From NCBI GenBank assembly GCA_021613535.1, contig CP075492.1, forward strand, positions 3,286,001 through 3,350,000: a stretch of DNA of 64,000 bases, given 5' to 3'. How positions within the stretch are numbered: the stretch's first letter is position 1; every line of letters begins with the position of its first letter. The DNA comes from Adineta vaga (Eukaryota; Rotifera). Shown here one piece after another: positions 43,911-54,609 of this stretch. The translations under genes and the position numbers were made by a program. The notes below the pieces were generated by a model. It worked only from the letters and a program-made list of their open reading frames with translations, did not search any database and was not told where the DNA came from.

Positions 43911-46531
43911 TTAGTATTCAAATGAAAGGCATAAATCATCAAAGCCGAATTCTGTTCCATTCTGTGCAAGACCATTCACCGGAGTACCACCTGATGTTGT
44001 AAAAATCAACGTATCTAGATTTGTGCAACTTCCACATGAAATAGTCACGAGTTAATTGTGTTTAACAAAGTGCTTCCACTAAGCATTGTAACACCAAGAC
44101 GATAACCGTATATGGTCCACGTTAGATCCAGACGCCAGCCAGCTGCCAATCTAACTTGATCGAAAGAAAAGCTTGTACCATTGGCTGATGTTATTCGAAC
44201 CACAGCTCCCCCTGGATTATAAGCGACATACGATTGAGAAACTACAGCTATTTTATAACCACTTAATGGTTCTTTTGATGTATTGAGATACAGAGTATTC
44301 GTCCAATTCAGACTTTTGTATCCATTAGGAATAACACCTGATGTAGACGTTTGACTAGGAATATCATCAAATGTGACACGTGTTGTACAAACTAAAATGA
44401 AAACGAAAAGAATAAAATAATTAGTTTAGGATGAAATAGTAAAATAGAAACTACAGGGTTTTGTTGTTGTCGTCGTTGTCGTCGTCGTCGTCGTCGTTGT
44501 TTTTGTTGTTGTTACTAAGCTGGTAATGGATACTATTAAAAGAAAAAAAAGAGAAATAGATTATTTCGTAGCCAGGATTTTGCTTTCTTATTCAATGTTA
44601 ATTGATTAGTAAAATAATAATCTAGTTTTTAGATAAGATAAAAGTTGTTGTATTTTATAAAATAGCTTTGGTCAGTTATGCATAATCTCTCGCTATTGTC
44701 GTCTTTCATCATACGATTTTCCTCTCTTCTCCTTCTTTCTATATGAGCGTGGATTGTAGTATGAAGTGAACATATTCTGGATATATGAGATAGCTCAATA
44801 AACATCTATACCGTGAGAAGTAGTAAGTTACTTAATCAGTTTGCCGTTACAGTGAGTGTGAGTATGTGTATTAAATAGCAAGAATATCCTCCCCCTCACC
44901 CTCAAAAGAACAGATCGATTCGAAGTCTAATCAAGGTGCTAGTTAACATACTAGTAGCCATATAGATGTACGAAACTTAAATTTCAGAATAAGTTACTCG
45001 TATTTTTGTATACACACGCAAGCTCATCATTAGATCTATAACAACTCATTCATACTTGCACTCGTGACAGAATAAATGCCAAGACTTCTAATAATTTTCT
45101 TCTTATATGTCAACAAGTCATAGCTACAATCATATTTCAATTTAAGATAAATAGACGTACCACATGAGTTAGTTACCAAAATGAATTTTTGAATTCTCGA
45201 ATTGTTTAAATCAGTAACAAATATGTTACCTTTATTGTCAAACGCCATCGTTTGTGGATTGTGCATTTGACTCGACGTTGCTCCACTTTTACCTGAACAT
45301 CCAACTAAACAGTGAAATCCGTTTTGGATTGATCGAATAATCCGGTGATTGTGACTATCTACAATAAATAGATATCCATCAGCGTCGAGTACAACACATG
45401 TCGGTCTGTTAAGTATGAAGTCTTGTGATGCGCCAAAGCCTGCCACGGTCACAGCATTTACTTCATTAGGTGAAAATAGCTGAATTCTGTTGTTGTAACT
45501 ATCCGCCACGTATAAATGGAAACTGATGTCGACAAAGATTCCGTTCGGATGATCGAGCATGTTGGAGACTGGACCAGGACAACCGGTGCCAGCGACAATG
45601 ATTGACATGGAATAGTTGCGGTCGAGTGCAAATCTAACAACTCGATGATGTTTTATCAACGAACAATATAGATTATTATTGATGTCCAAAAACAATCCCG
45701 TGCAAGATCCATCAACACGTACAACAGACTCACTGTTAGTTGTATTATTCACCAACCATTTGTCGATACGATTATTCAAATTACCGTTATCCACAAAAAT
45801 ATCACCGTGAGTTGTAACAAAGACACTCCATGATTTAATCAAATATCCAGTGATACTTTTGATTAGAGTGGAAGATCCATTGTACCAGATCACAATACGA
45901 CCATTTTCACCATCTGGTACATAAATAGTGTTTTCAGTGTTGATAAAAATACCAGCAGATCGTTGGCCAATTGTATCGTTCTTAGCAAATGTAATTGCAT
46001 CTAAGTTCCATGATGCACACGAACTAAATTTAGGCCGATTGTACGATACAACTGTTAAAAAGAAGAAAAATTTCTAGTTATTACTATTTTCTCCAGATGT
46101 AACACTTGGCTATTTATCTAGATAACAGATTTCTTCGATCTTATCTCATTTTCGACATTATAAGAGCTTAGACAAAGAGAAAAATGACACGGGCTAAGAA
46201 AATAATGATGCTCCGCTGTAAAATGTGATATAAAATTTCCTCTTCAAGATCAATATGACAAGTACTCAATTGTAAGAAATAACGGCACTAATATCTAATA
46301 GTATGATATATTTCTGAATATTTTAAAGTTGAACATTAAAAATCTCGATAAGTTTGCAGGAAGACTTGTCGTATATATATATTTTCCAGTGTTAGTGTCA
46401 ATCATTTATTTTACTAATCGTATTGAGTAAAAAGAAAAGTTATTGATCTAAACTGAATCAAGAAAATCATCTTTACCTGCAAAACAAGTACTAAACAAGG
46501 CTATGACACCGAAATAAATCATCGACATCAT
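43911..46531 (-). CDS. Secreted NHL-repeat protein with Thr-rich linker and beta-sandwich domain (one frameshift)
   Basis: Exons on the minus strand are 46477-46531 (signal peptide MMSMIYFGVIALFSTCFA), 45161-46051, 44455-44532 and 43911-44391; all junctions agree in phase. Exon 2 encodes about five NHL propeller blades (HPNGIFVDISFHLYVADSYN, TCVVLDADGYLFIVDSHNHR, TMAFDNKGNIFVTDLNNSRI). Exon 3 is a Thr-rich linker from a GTC/GTT-type microsatellite. Exon 4 encodes a compact domain (TTRVTFDDIPSQTSTSGVIP, YKSLNW, FSFDQVRLAAGWRLDLT, ending FGFDDLCLSFEY), probably a jelly-roll carbohydrate-binding-like fold. A one-base loss near 44053 shifts NTIN into the frame of LVTISCG. A reading of exon 2 through to 45036 is possible but gives an unnatural tail. 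The partner is presumably an extracellular protein or glycan. Confidence 0.7.
44850..44908. repeat. Telomere-like inverted pair inside an NHL-gene intron
   Basis: The left arm CAGTGAGTGTGAGTATGTGT (from 44850) and right arm CCTCCCCCTCACCCTCAAAAG (44888-44908) lie between exons 2 and 3 of the minus-strand NHL gene. Confidence 0.5.
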
Positions 46532-47139
46532 GACACAACATTCATAGTCCATATAAATTTAATTTGCTAGGATTTTATTGATACTTGCTTCCTATTTACT
46601 GGTGATTTTGTGTTCAATGTATGACAGAAAATGAATAAATAGACTGAAATTTAATAATCAAATGTATACATGATAATATCATGAACAAGTTTCGAAGTAA
46701 CACTATCATCAAAGCATTTTTAGCATGTTTAACCCATGACGTGACATAATTCTATAGACCTAAAATACGTGACAATATATGCTCGAAAAGTCATGTCTAA
46801 TATTAGTTAGGTTTTATGTTCAGAAACTTTTGTGTATGATTTCGTTAAAAAAATCAATATTATTCAGATTTAATGTTGTCCAGAAGATGAGGATGGGTGA
46901 AGGTATGGGTGCCATTACAAAAGATACCCACATCCTTTCATTCCTGATTAAAATTATAAAAATGTCTCTATTGAACTTGAACCAATTTTACTGTTGTTGG
47001 TTACCATCGAAAGAGATTTCCTACGCATAAATATATATTGTACATAATTCACAGATTCATATTTATATTCCTATTCATTTTTTTCTCTAATGTAATAATT
47101 ATACTTTTATAGAGAATAAAATGTGAATGTTTCTTATTT
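46532..47139. other. Intergenic with one telomere-like inverted pair
   Basis: The left arm GATGAGGATGGGTGAAGGTA plus TGGGTGCC (46885-46912) and the right arm ATACCCACATCCTTTCAT (46923-46940) have only about 10 bp between them. The short open frame at 46779-47030 reads through this motif and is not credible. Confidence 0.5.
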
Positions 47140-47665
47140 GGAACAGCTTCTACGGCACGTTTAGAATAGAATAGGCTAAAGCATCGGAATAAGTCTTTTC
47201 ATCTTGCTCACAAATTAAACCAATATTTTTATGAACTTCTGCAAGATATGGATGTGTTCGCGAATTCTAATAAAAAGATAAACGTTTTTAATAATTATTC
47301 ATAGCAATTTCTGTTTGACCAAGTTTGTAATATTTAACATAACCAAATATGATTGTATAAGATTCGAGATGACAGATTTCCATGAAAATTTCCATTTAAT
47401 ATAAATTCACATGCTTGTCCGAAATAATCCAAAGATTTATGATAATTTTCAAGTTTACATTCAATTAAACCCAAATTCATATACATGACTATTCGTGAAA
47501 TTTGATTCTTCTTATTTAAGATAAATAAACGTTGAGCTTTTATACAAAACTATAACTTTTATGGATTTTATCTTTTTGATATTTTTCATGAATATGAAGT
47601 GCTGATTGATAGCATGATAATGCTGATTTATAGTTTCCAAAGCGTTCATAGACGGAACCCATGTC
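47140..47665 (-). pseudogene. TPR gene fragment (kinesin-light-chain-like repeats)
   Basis: The minus strand shows MGSVYERFGNYKSALSCYQS (from about 47663), then after frame changes YMNLGLIECKLENYHKSLDY, a third part around 47290-47350 (YYKLGQTEIAMNNY), and SRTHPYLAEVHKNIGLICEQ near 47270. These are TPR motifs of the kind found in the two ART-TPR genes, possibly the tail of a third copy. At least three frameshifts and several stops interrupt them. The 5' limit lies about 10 bp from the telomere-like pair at 47675. Confidence 0.6.
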
Positions 47666-47674
47666 CATAAATCA

Positions 47675-47730
47675 TAAGGATGTGAATGTGAGTGGAGTGA
47701 AGAAGATATACCCACACCTACACACTCAAT
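47675..47730. repeat. Telomere-like inverted pair at the edge of the TPR fragment
   Basis: The left arm AAGGATGTGAATGTGAGTGG (from 47675) and right arm ATACCCACACCTACACACTC (to about 47727) are about 10 bp apart and adjoin the end of TPR homology. Confidence 0.5.
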
Positions 47731-48505
47731 GAATGTATTCCAGTTATTTTCTAAATATATGATTAGTTTAATGCATAAATAACACTCATCGAGGTTGACT
47801 CGCTTGACCGATTATTTTTGCTCAAAAGTTTTTGTTTAAAATGATTTTATGATTTAAAAACAGATGATGATAGAATTTTTCATATATTATGTTTGTAGCA
47901 AAACTATTTTCTTTCAAAACAAATAATTTTGTTGAAAAACAGATGTCAATGAATATTTTCAGTATATCGATATACTAATTATAAGAATTTTTCTTGATGG
48001 TAATGTCTGTAAGATAATGGGACAAAATTATCATTGTAAATAAAAAGTAGAAAAAACAATGAAACATGTTCTCTGCTAATTTTTGTACCTATGTGAAAAA
48101 AATCAACATTTTCGCATTTCTAGAGAAACAAAATCAGTGAGTGAGAAAGAGGGAGACAAGAGAAGAGAGAATGTTTAGACAAAAAGCTTTTATATTTTCA
48201 AAGAGTAATTGTCGGAATATTCGCTTTACTGATGTCTAAATTCAATAAAAATATCTTTGATTGGTGTTGACGTGCACTCATGTATTTACAAGTACATTTT
48301 TACTGATTAAAAGTGCATCTGTTTCGCTTTTGTCGAAGAGTGCTATTATATTCGAGAAGAAAAAAAAACGTTTACTTTTATCAACATTTTTTTCGTTCTT
48401 ACAAACACAAATGAAATTTCAACGTATTTTTCTTCATGAAAGTTTGATCATCAGCAATATTCAATTATTTCCTGACGAAACAAATTCTTCTTCGATAATA
48501 TTCAT
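47731..48505. other. Intergenic, nothing recognised
   Basis: AT-rich sequence with no gene, repeat or motif I can support. It should include the promoter of the membrane-protein gene at 48506. Confidence 0.35.
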
Positions 48506-49268
48506 ATGAATAAAACCAAAGAAACTTCTTCTAAACGATCAGAAATTATATATCCAACTCGACAAAATCATCTTTTCACTCAAAAATCCACGTTTGTTTC
48601 TCCATACAATTCACCTTCTCTTTACCAATTCGTTTGAATTATTTAGATGTACTACTTCACGGTTTATACGTATTCAATTATTAATTCTGTTGGGTCTTCT
48701 TGTCTTAGCAGCGATTATTATTCCCATAGTAGTGATTGTTCTTGGTAAGTGTAGATCTTATTTTTTAAAGTTCTCTCATTTATTTCTCTCAATTTTGTAG
48801 ATACTCGATTTAATGGTAAGTCGTTTCAGTAAGATATTTTCTTTGCTAAATATCAACATTTTAGCATGCGCACGATCATATACGGATAGTTTTATACAAG
48901 GTGTAACTCCAACAACTCAATGTATAAATTGGAGAATCTTTACAACTGGTTTAACATGTGCATCGTATTCAAAAATGCGTATTTATGGTTCGAATAATCC
49001 AACAGGTATAACAGTAACAGATTCAGCTAAGGTTACTGCACTTGCAATAGGTTTAAGATATAATACATCAGTACTTCTTAATCTAAATGGAGTCAATTGG
49101 AGAGTTGGCTTGTGTTCGTCGGGTTATGAAATAAGTTCAATAGGAAATTGTAATTGTAATTCACCAGGTTATGCACTTAGACCATGCCATTCAAGTGGAG
49201 ATTGGGGTGGAATCAATGGTCTACTTTGCAGTGCACCATCACAAACTTTGTCAATTTCTTTTGAATGA
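48506..49268 (+). CDS. Small type II membrane protein with Cys-rich extracellular domain (one frameshift)
   Basis: The proposed start is ATG 48506 (MNKTKETSSKRSEIIYP), a basic cytosolic segment. A one-base insertion near 48632 changes frame from SPSLYQ to SFELFRCTT. It is followed by one membrane helix (LLILLGLLVLAAIIIPIVVIVL). Exon 1 ends at 48744; a 15 nt micro-exon (48801-48815, DTRFN) and the last exon (48865-49268) agree in phase. The ectodomain has about eight Cys (ACARSY, TTQCINW, LTCAS, WRVGLCSSG, GNCNCNSPG, RPCHSSG, LLCSAPS). It ends SQTLSISFE, like the end of the NHL-gene beta-sandwich domain (DDLCLSFEY), so the two ectodomains may be related. The function is unknown, presumably cell-surface binding. 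Confidence 0.6.
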
Positions 49269-49413
49269 AATGAATTGAAATTATATTTAAAAAATTTATT
49301 TTCATTAAAAAGAAAGAAGAGTATGATATAACACAAAAATTGATATATTCTCTTTGTCAAAGAGAAGACTTCAGCAAGAATAAAGTGTCTGCTTACTTGT
49401 CTATCCTCACTCC

Positions 49414-49480
49414 ATCTTGAGGGTGGGTGTGGGTGTACGTCTTACTTGCTATAATACACACCCACACCCTTTCTCGAGAT
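49414..49480. repeat. Best-preserved short copy of the telomere-like inverted-repeat family
   Basis: The left end ATCTTGAGGGTGGGTGTGGG (from 49414, continuing TGTACG) and right end ACCCACACCCTTTCTCGAGAT (to 49480) form a clear inverted pair around a spacer of about 13 bp. This copy combines the ATCTTGA terminus with a long TGTGGG-type core. Confidence 0.65.
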
Positions 49481-50158
49481 ATTCGACTTCTGTTAAACTT
49501 GATAAATATGTCCTATGAAAATCTTGACAACATATTCGAATGATATTGCATTACTGTTATCTGATATTATTTTAATTGATGAGAGTAAAAATGCATGAAT
49601 TGATATGGCAAGTTTTACAACAGCATTTAAGGATATTTATGAAATTGTTGAAAAAATTACAGGACAAGTTAAAGAATTGTTTTTTAGATTATAATTTTGA
49701 ATTCACCGAAGATCAATCTTATCAAAATCTAACTTCATAACAATTAGATGATCAAATTTCAGAATTCATTAAATCCGTTTATGCGCGAAGTTAATATTGA
49801 AACTTTGAATTTTCATCTAGAAAATGTTCATTCGATTTTTTAGGTGATAGATATTTTCCGATAAACATTTCGACAAAATCGATTTTTTAGCACTAAAGTA
49901 AAAGATAAAAAAATACGTTATTGATAACTAGAAGGAAAAAGAAAAATATCTTTCTTTACACATAAAAACAAAACGAATGTTGCATAAAAGACGTTCTCTT
50001 CACTAAATTTTGCATCAATAATGAAAATAAGTTATCAATCATATAAGTGCCTACAATAATCACTGTTATCTTAGCGTATTTTATTGTTTCTTAAAGCAAT
50101 AAGATATTCGAAGATAAAAAGGCATTAGTCGTTATAAATGAACAATCAGATTTTCATC
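49481..50158. other. Intergenic, nothing firmly recognised
   Basis: Short protein-like bits (for example ITGQVKELFF near 49660) are broken by stops and unassigned; otherwise AT-rich. Confidence 0.3.
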
Positions 50159-51079
50159 TTAACTCCATGTTTGTTGAGTTTGTTGTTTTTTGCAATCTCG
50201 TAAGAAAACAGAATGAGTATTTCCATCTTCAAAAGTGAAAATAACTTGCTTATTGTTATGAATTGGACCAAAATTAAATGCATAATATGGATTAGCACCA
50301 TGATGTACCCCAGATCGACCATCAATTGTTGCTTTAACCACTAGACGACCATTTGTATTTAAAAGTCCAATATTTTTATAATAAGAATTATCAACAGGAG
50401 CACCAGGATTGTAATAACAACGAGGACCATGAAAATTGAAAGCATTTCGATCAGTTAATTTAACACTACATGAAGTTATTCCAGGTGCTTTATTATTTGT
50501 AAGTTTATCCCAAGTTGAACCATAGAGATCAAGACCACCTCCTAAATTTGAATTTGTTACAATAATATCTAATGATCCATGATCACAATCAACATTAAGA
50601 ATATGACCACATAATTCAGGGCGAAATTTGAGATTTTTCAACGAATCAATATTTCCAAGTGCAACCGGATTAACAACAGCATAATCAGATGCTGGAAGTG
50701 CACATGCTCCATGTTCAGTTGCACCATGACGTGTTGTATGAACACCATAACTTACGTTACCTGTTGATGATCCTTCTTCTCGTATAACACCACAAACCAT
50801 ACTTCGATCACCAGTTTCAAAAGCATTTGCTTTCGTAACACGACCATGTTTCATCCAACAAGTTCCACCATTATGAGTTGTCCATGCAAAATGAGTACAA
50901 CCTGATGTTGCAGCACATCTTCCACCGCAATCTTCACCACGAATTCGAGCATCCATTAAATCATTTTTATAAAAATCACAACCAAATGCCCAATTTCCAT
51001 TCCAGACGATAGCTGATGTGTCATAAATAATCAATAGAAAAACAATGAGATATATAGGAATCAAAGATAAAGATGCCAT
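50159..51079 (-). CDS. Secreted PAN/apple plus expansin-like barrel protein
   Basis: An intact single-exon frame of 306 residues. The signal peptide is MASLSLIPIYLIVFLLIIYDTSA. Residues about 27-95 form a PAN/apple-like module with paired Cys (GCDFYKNDL...EDCGGRCAATSGCTHFAWT...GGTCWMKHGR). Residues about 112-215 resemble the double-psi beta-barrel of expansins: YGVHTTRHGATEHGACALPA at the start, then CGHILNVDC and a GGGLDLYGSTWDKL segment like the GxxDLSxxAF loop. The C-terminal part (GRLVVKATIDGR...YYAFNFG...VFLRDC) fits the second, beta-sandwich domain. Expansin-like proteins loosen plant, fungal or bacterial walls without hydrolysis, so this may act on food or matrix polysaccharides. Rare in animals, thus a candidate for acquisition. 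No lesions. Confidence 0.7.
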   Translation of the reverse strand: MASLSLIPIYLIVFLLIIYDTSAIVWNGNWAFGCDFYKNDLMDARIRGEDCGGRCAATSGCTHFAWTTHNGGTCWMKHGRVTKANAFETGDRSMVCGVIREEGSSTGNVSYGVHTTRHGATEHGACALPASDYAVVNPVALGNIDSLKNLKFRPELCGHILNVDCDHGSLDIIVTNSNLGGGLDLYGSTWDKLTNNKAPGITSCSVKLTDRNAFNFHGPRCYYNPGAPVDNSYYKNIGLLNTNGRLVVKATIDGRSGVHHGANPYYAFNFGPIHNNKQVIFTFEDGNTHSVFLRDCKKQQTQQTWS

Positions 51080-51459
51080 TTTTTACTAATCTTTCTTTCT
51101 TTTTCTGCTTCCTCTTGTACGGATTATTCTATAGTCTACTGTGGGAACGACTTTTTGCGATTCCCATTTCCCATTCCCATAGTGGCCAAAAATACTTCGA
51201 AAGCTCCACTCATTCAAAAAAGAACGTGTTGTTAGCGTATATGTCGTAGTACAGATCAGAGTCTAGTGATTAGTGTCTGAAGCATACCCACACCCACCCG
51301 CCCATCGGATCTCTGTCGAAAATTCTTGTTTTTCTTTTCATAATTGTATAAGAGAAAAAAAGTGTCACATGTATATTGAATATGCGTACTTTCTATAGTC
51401 ATGAATCGCATACAGAAAATTTGTAGCAATAAGACTAATTATCAATAAAGCAAAAGCTG
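51080..51459. repeat. Intergenic with solo C-rich telomere-like arm
   Basis: ATACCCACACCCACCCGCCC (from 51284, continuing ATC) is a solo C-rich arm without a G-rich partner. The rest of the interval shows no gene; a local GGGAACG...CGATTCCC inverted sequence occurs near 51144-51163. Confidence 0.45.
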
Positions 51460-54193
51460 CTATTTTAATCTCTTTTCGACAATTTCAATCTTTTTTCGTA
51501 AATTTTGTAGATCAGGATGCGACAATGATAAGGAATTCTCCCAAATTTTCAGAGCACGTTGATAAAATACAAGTGCATTGGAATAATCTTTGATGGCGTC
51601 ATAAATTGACCCAATATCATCGTAAGAAATAGCTAAACCGGGATGTGTTGAAGATAAAGTTTTTTGTCGCATCTCCAGTGCTTTTCCCATAAAATCAAAT
51701 GCTTTTTTGTATTCTTTCATTTGATAATAGACTCTTCCAATGTTGTTATATGGTGTTGCTGAATTCGGATGATTTGAAAGAGAACTTTTCTCATCGATTT
51801 CTATGGATTTTTCAAATAATGATAATGCTTTCGAATAGTCTTTCATTCGATAATGTGGGTTACCGAGATTATTAAAAGCCCCAGCTGATAATGGATGATT
51901 GGAAGGTAAAATCTTTTCTCGAATATCTAATACTTTCTCGAGAAAGAAAAGCCCTTTCGAATATTCTTTTAAGTCTACATAAACTAAACCAATGAGATTG
52001 TACGAAGTTGCTAAGTCCGATTGTATAGGAGAGAAATGTTTCTCATGAATATCAATTGATTCTTTCAAATATGAAAGTGCTTTTGTATATTCTCCAAGGT
52101 TGTGATATGCTCCACCAATATTAATGTAAGATGTAGCCAGTAGTGGATGATAAGGAGAAAGAATTTTTTTCCAAATTCGAGATGCTTTTTCTAAATATGA
52201 AAGTGAATTGAAATATTCTCCCATTCTATCATATAATAAACCAACATTGTTATAGGATATTGCTAATGAATGATGATTTGTAGGAACAATTGTCTCTCGA
52301 ATTGTAATGGCTTTTTGATAAAGTTCCAAAGCTGATGAGTAGTTTCCCATCTGATAATACATTGAAGCAATGTTATGATAAGATTGAGCGAATGAAGGAT
52401 GATTGAATGAAAGAATTTTCTGACGAATCAGAAGATCTTTTTCATAATATAAAAGTGCTTGAGAATAATTTCCCATATTTTTATGTAATCCACCAATATT
52501 TCCATATAAGGTAGCCGACACAGAATGATTTGAGGGCAGACTTTCAGTTCCAATTTGAAGAGCTATTTAAAAAAAAGAAAGTGCTTTGCAATATTGTCCC
52601 ATTTTATTATATACTAAACCAAGATTATTTAGACAAATCGTTAGATTCGAATAATTAAGATAGAAAGTTTTATTATAAATATCCAATGCTTTTTGATAAT
52701 ACTCAATCGCATGTTCATAATGACCCTCACTATATTTAACATAACCCAGTTGATTTTGATACATTGCTTTTTGCATTTTCATTCTTTGTTTGATCTAATA
52801 GAACTAAATAAATTTCTTCTGCTTTATTAATTTGATCAATTTTAATTAATAAATGTCCTAATTGTTGCCAGCCATCTTCATTTGCTTTCCCATGATAATT
52901 GTTTTATCTGGTAATAAAAATGTAAAAAAAAAAATAAAAAAATATCTGAATTCTTTTTTCACGAAGAAATGAAACTTCATTTCTTAAATGATCAGTTAAT
53001 ATTCGAAGTTGTTGATCATCATTCGACGTCAAATGAAGATTAACTTCATAAAGTTGATTTGTCATATCAATTGATTGAATACTAACGACACGAAAGACAG
53101 TATGCATTGAAAAAAGAATTTCTTCTTCCGTATTAAATGAACTCAATTGATCAATTGATGCAAATGGAGTTGAAGATATTGAAGGATCAATAAACATTTT
53201 AAAAAGAATTCCAATTGTATGTTTATCTGTTGCAACACTTTCGGCATAACTTAATGAAATGTTTTCATTTTGACTCGTCGAAAGAAAATTATTAAATGAA
53301 ATTAATCCACCAATCGTTATTTGCAGTTTTTCATAATCATCTTTCGATAAACCTTGCCCTCTATAAACAGTAAAAGCTTCACCGTGATAATTGTTTATCT
53401 GTTGTTGATATAATTGTTTTATCTGGTAATGTAAATCATGAAGAAAAAATCCCATTTTAATAATCGTTTCACCATTTAATCCTCGAAGTGCATCATTAAG
53501 CATTGAATAAATAAATGTCGATGAAGTATACCACCAGATTGGTGTTTTATCGTAATATTCAATCTCAAATCGATTTACATTTTTTAAACTTCCAAATTTT
53601 CGATCTCGACAATAAGAAGTAAATGTCTTTAGGGATTCTTCGGTATATTCGAATTGAAAAAGAATTTCTTTGATAATTTGTGTGTACATAAAGGATGCTT
53701 CTAATTGATCTAAATTTGAATCCAATGGTTTTCTCAAAAAACTAACAGGAATCGAATTTTGATGATTAAAAGAGTTCATGGTTGACTTTAGTGATTCGCA
53801 AATATCTTTCATATTTGTTTGAATACTTTTTACCTTTGTCCATGAGTTATTTTGATATTTTTCATGAGATAATATATAAATACTATCAAGTTGAGAAATA
53901 TCATGAATTAAAGGTATTAATTGTTGATAGAGAAAGTCATCTATAATTAGAATAACTTTACGATGATTGAGATCAGTGAGAAAATCAATACATTCATCCA
54001 CTTGTTGAAATATATGAACATCATTAACAATATGTTGTAATTGATCTTGATAATTCTCACTGGATTGATCAATACGAGTATTCAAGTAAATGAGAATGAA
54101 ATCTTGTGTAGAACATGGTTTGAAATAATCAGAAGATTTCGTTCTATTTTTCAATATTTGAGACGTCGTTGCTTTCGATTTCTTTTGTCCCAT
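51460..54193 (-). pseudogene. Second ADP-ribosyltransferase-TPR gene, damaged
   Basis: Start MGQKKSKATTSQIL at 54193, a possible N-myristoylation site (MGQKKSK). An N-terminal region (FILIYLNTRIDQSSENYQDQ, then HRKVILIIDDFLYQQLI) precedes the ART domain, with VYRGQ (53354-53368), the NFLSTS strand and EEEIL (53117-53128), so the R-S-EXE triad is complete. After an intron ending near 52897, about nine TPRs of 42 residues follow (SYNNVGLLYDRMGEYFNSLS and similar). Lesions: a frameshift near 52775 before MYQNQLGYVKYSEG, and an in-frame TAA at 52567-52569 (FF-stop-IALQIG). These suggest a pseudogene or sequence errors. By family it would ADP-ribosylate Arg. It is closely related to the 31953 gene but not adjacent, a dispersed family. 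Confidence 0.75.
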
Positions 54194-54609
54194 TCGAGAA
54201 AGATATGACTATATAACTCGAGTTATTCTTTTATGATTAATTCTTTGTTGGATTTTTCCAACTGGGCCTGTTCTATTTTTATCAGCACATGAGAATACAT
54301 GCTATATGAAGTCTTTATTAAAATCAACATAAAATGTTATTGATATAGTTAGAAGTACGTGCCATATTCTGACAGCTGATAGAACAAAGTAGAATTAGCA
54401 TGTATAGTTCATCATATCAAATGGAATCTGTTACCTCAATAGTTAAGATAATATTAAAAGAACGATATGTTTTCTGTATATTTGATCAAAACATAAGACA
54501 ATGTTAAAAATATCGATTTAATAGAGATTAATTGTAATGGAACGACTAGTTAGCTCTAGGTTTATTTCAAAACAATGAGAAAGAAAGACATAGGATGAAA
54601 TTAATCATA
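54194..54609. other. Intergenic between ART-TPR gene and TRPM-LRR gene
   Basis: AT-rich spacer. It holds the 5' flank of the minus-strand ART-TPR gene and the 3' end of the minus-strand TRPM-LRR gene. No other feature is seen. Confidence 0.4.

Noticed and set aside
44460-44520. GTC/GTT microsatellite as an independent repeat feature
   Set aside because: It is the Thr-rich linker exon of the minus-strand NHL gene, in phase with its neighbours.
46779-47030. Plus-strand 83-residue frame
   Set aside because: Reads through a telomere-like inverted pair and has no recognisable protein features.
1169-51306. A true chromosome end in the window
   Set aside because: The TGTGGG-type runs are short, internal and flanked by genes on both sides.
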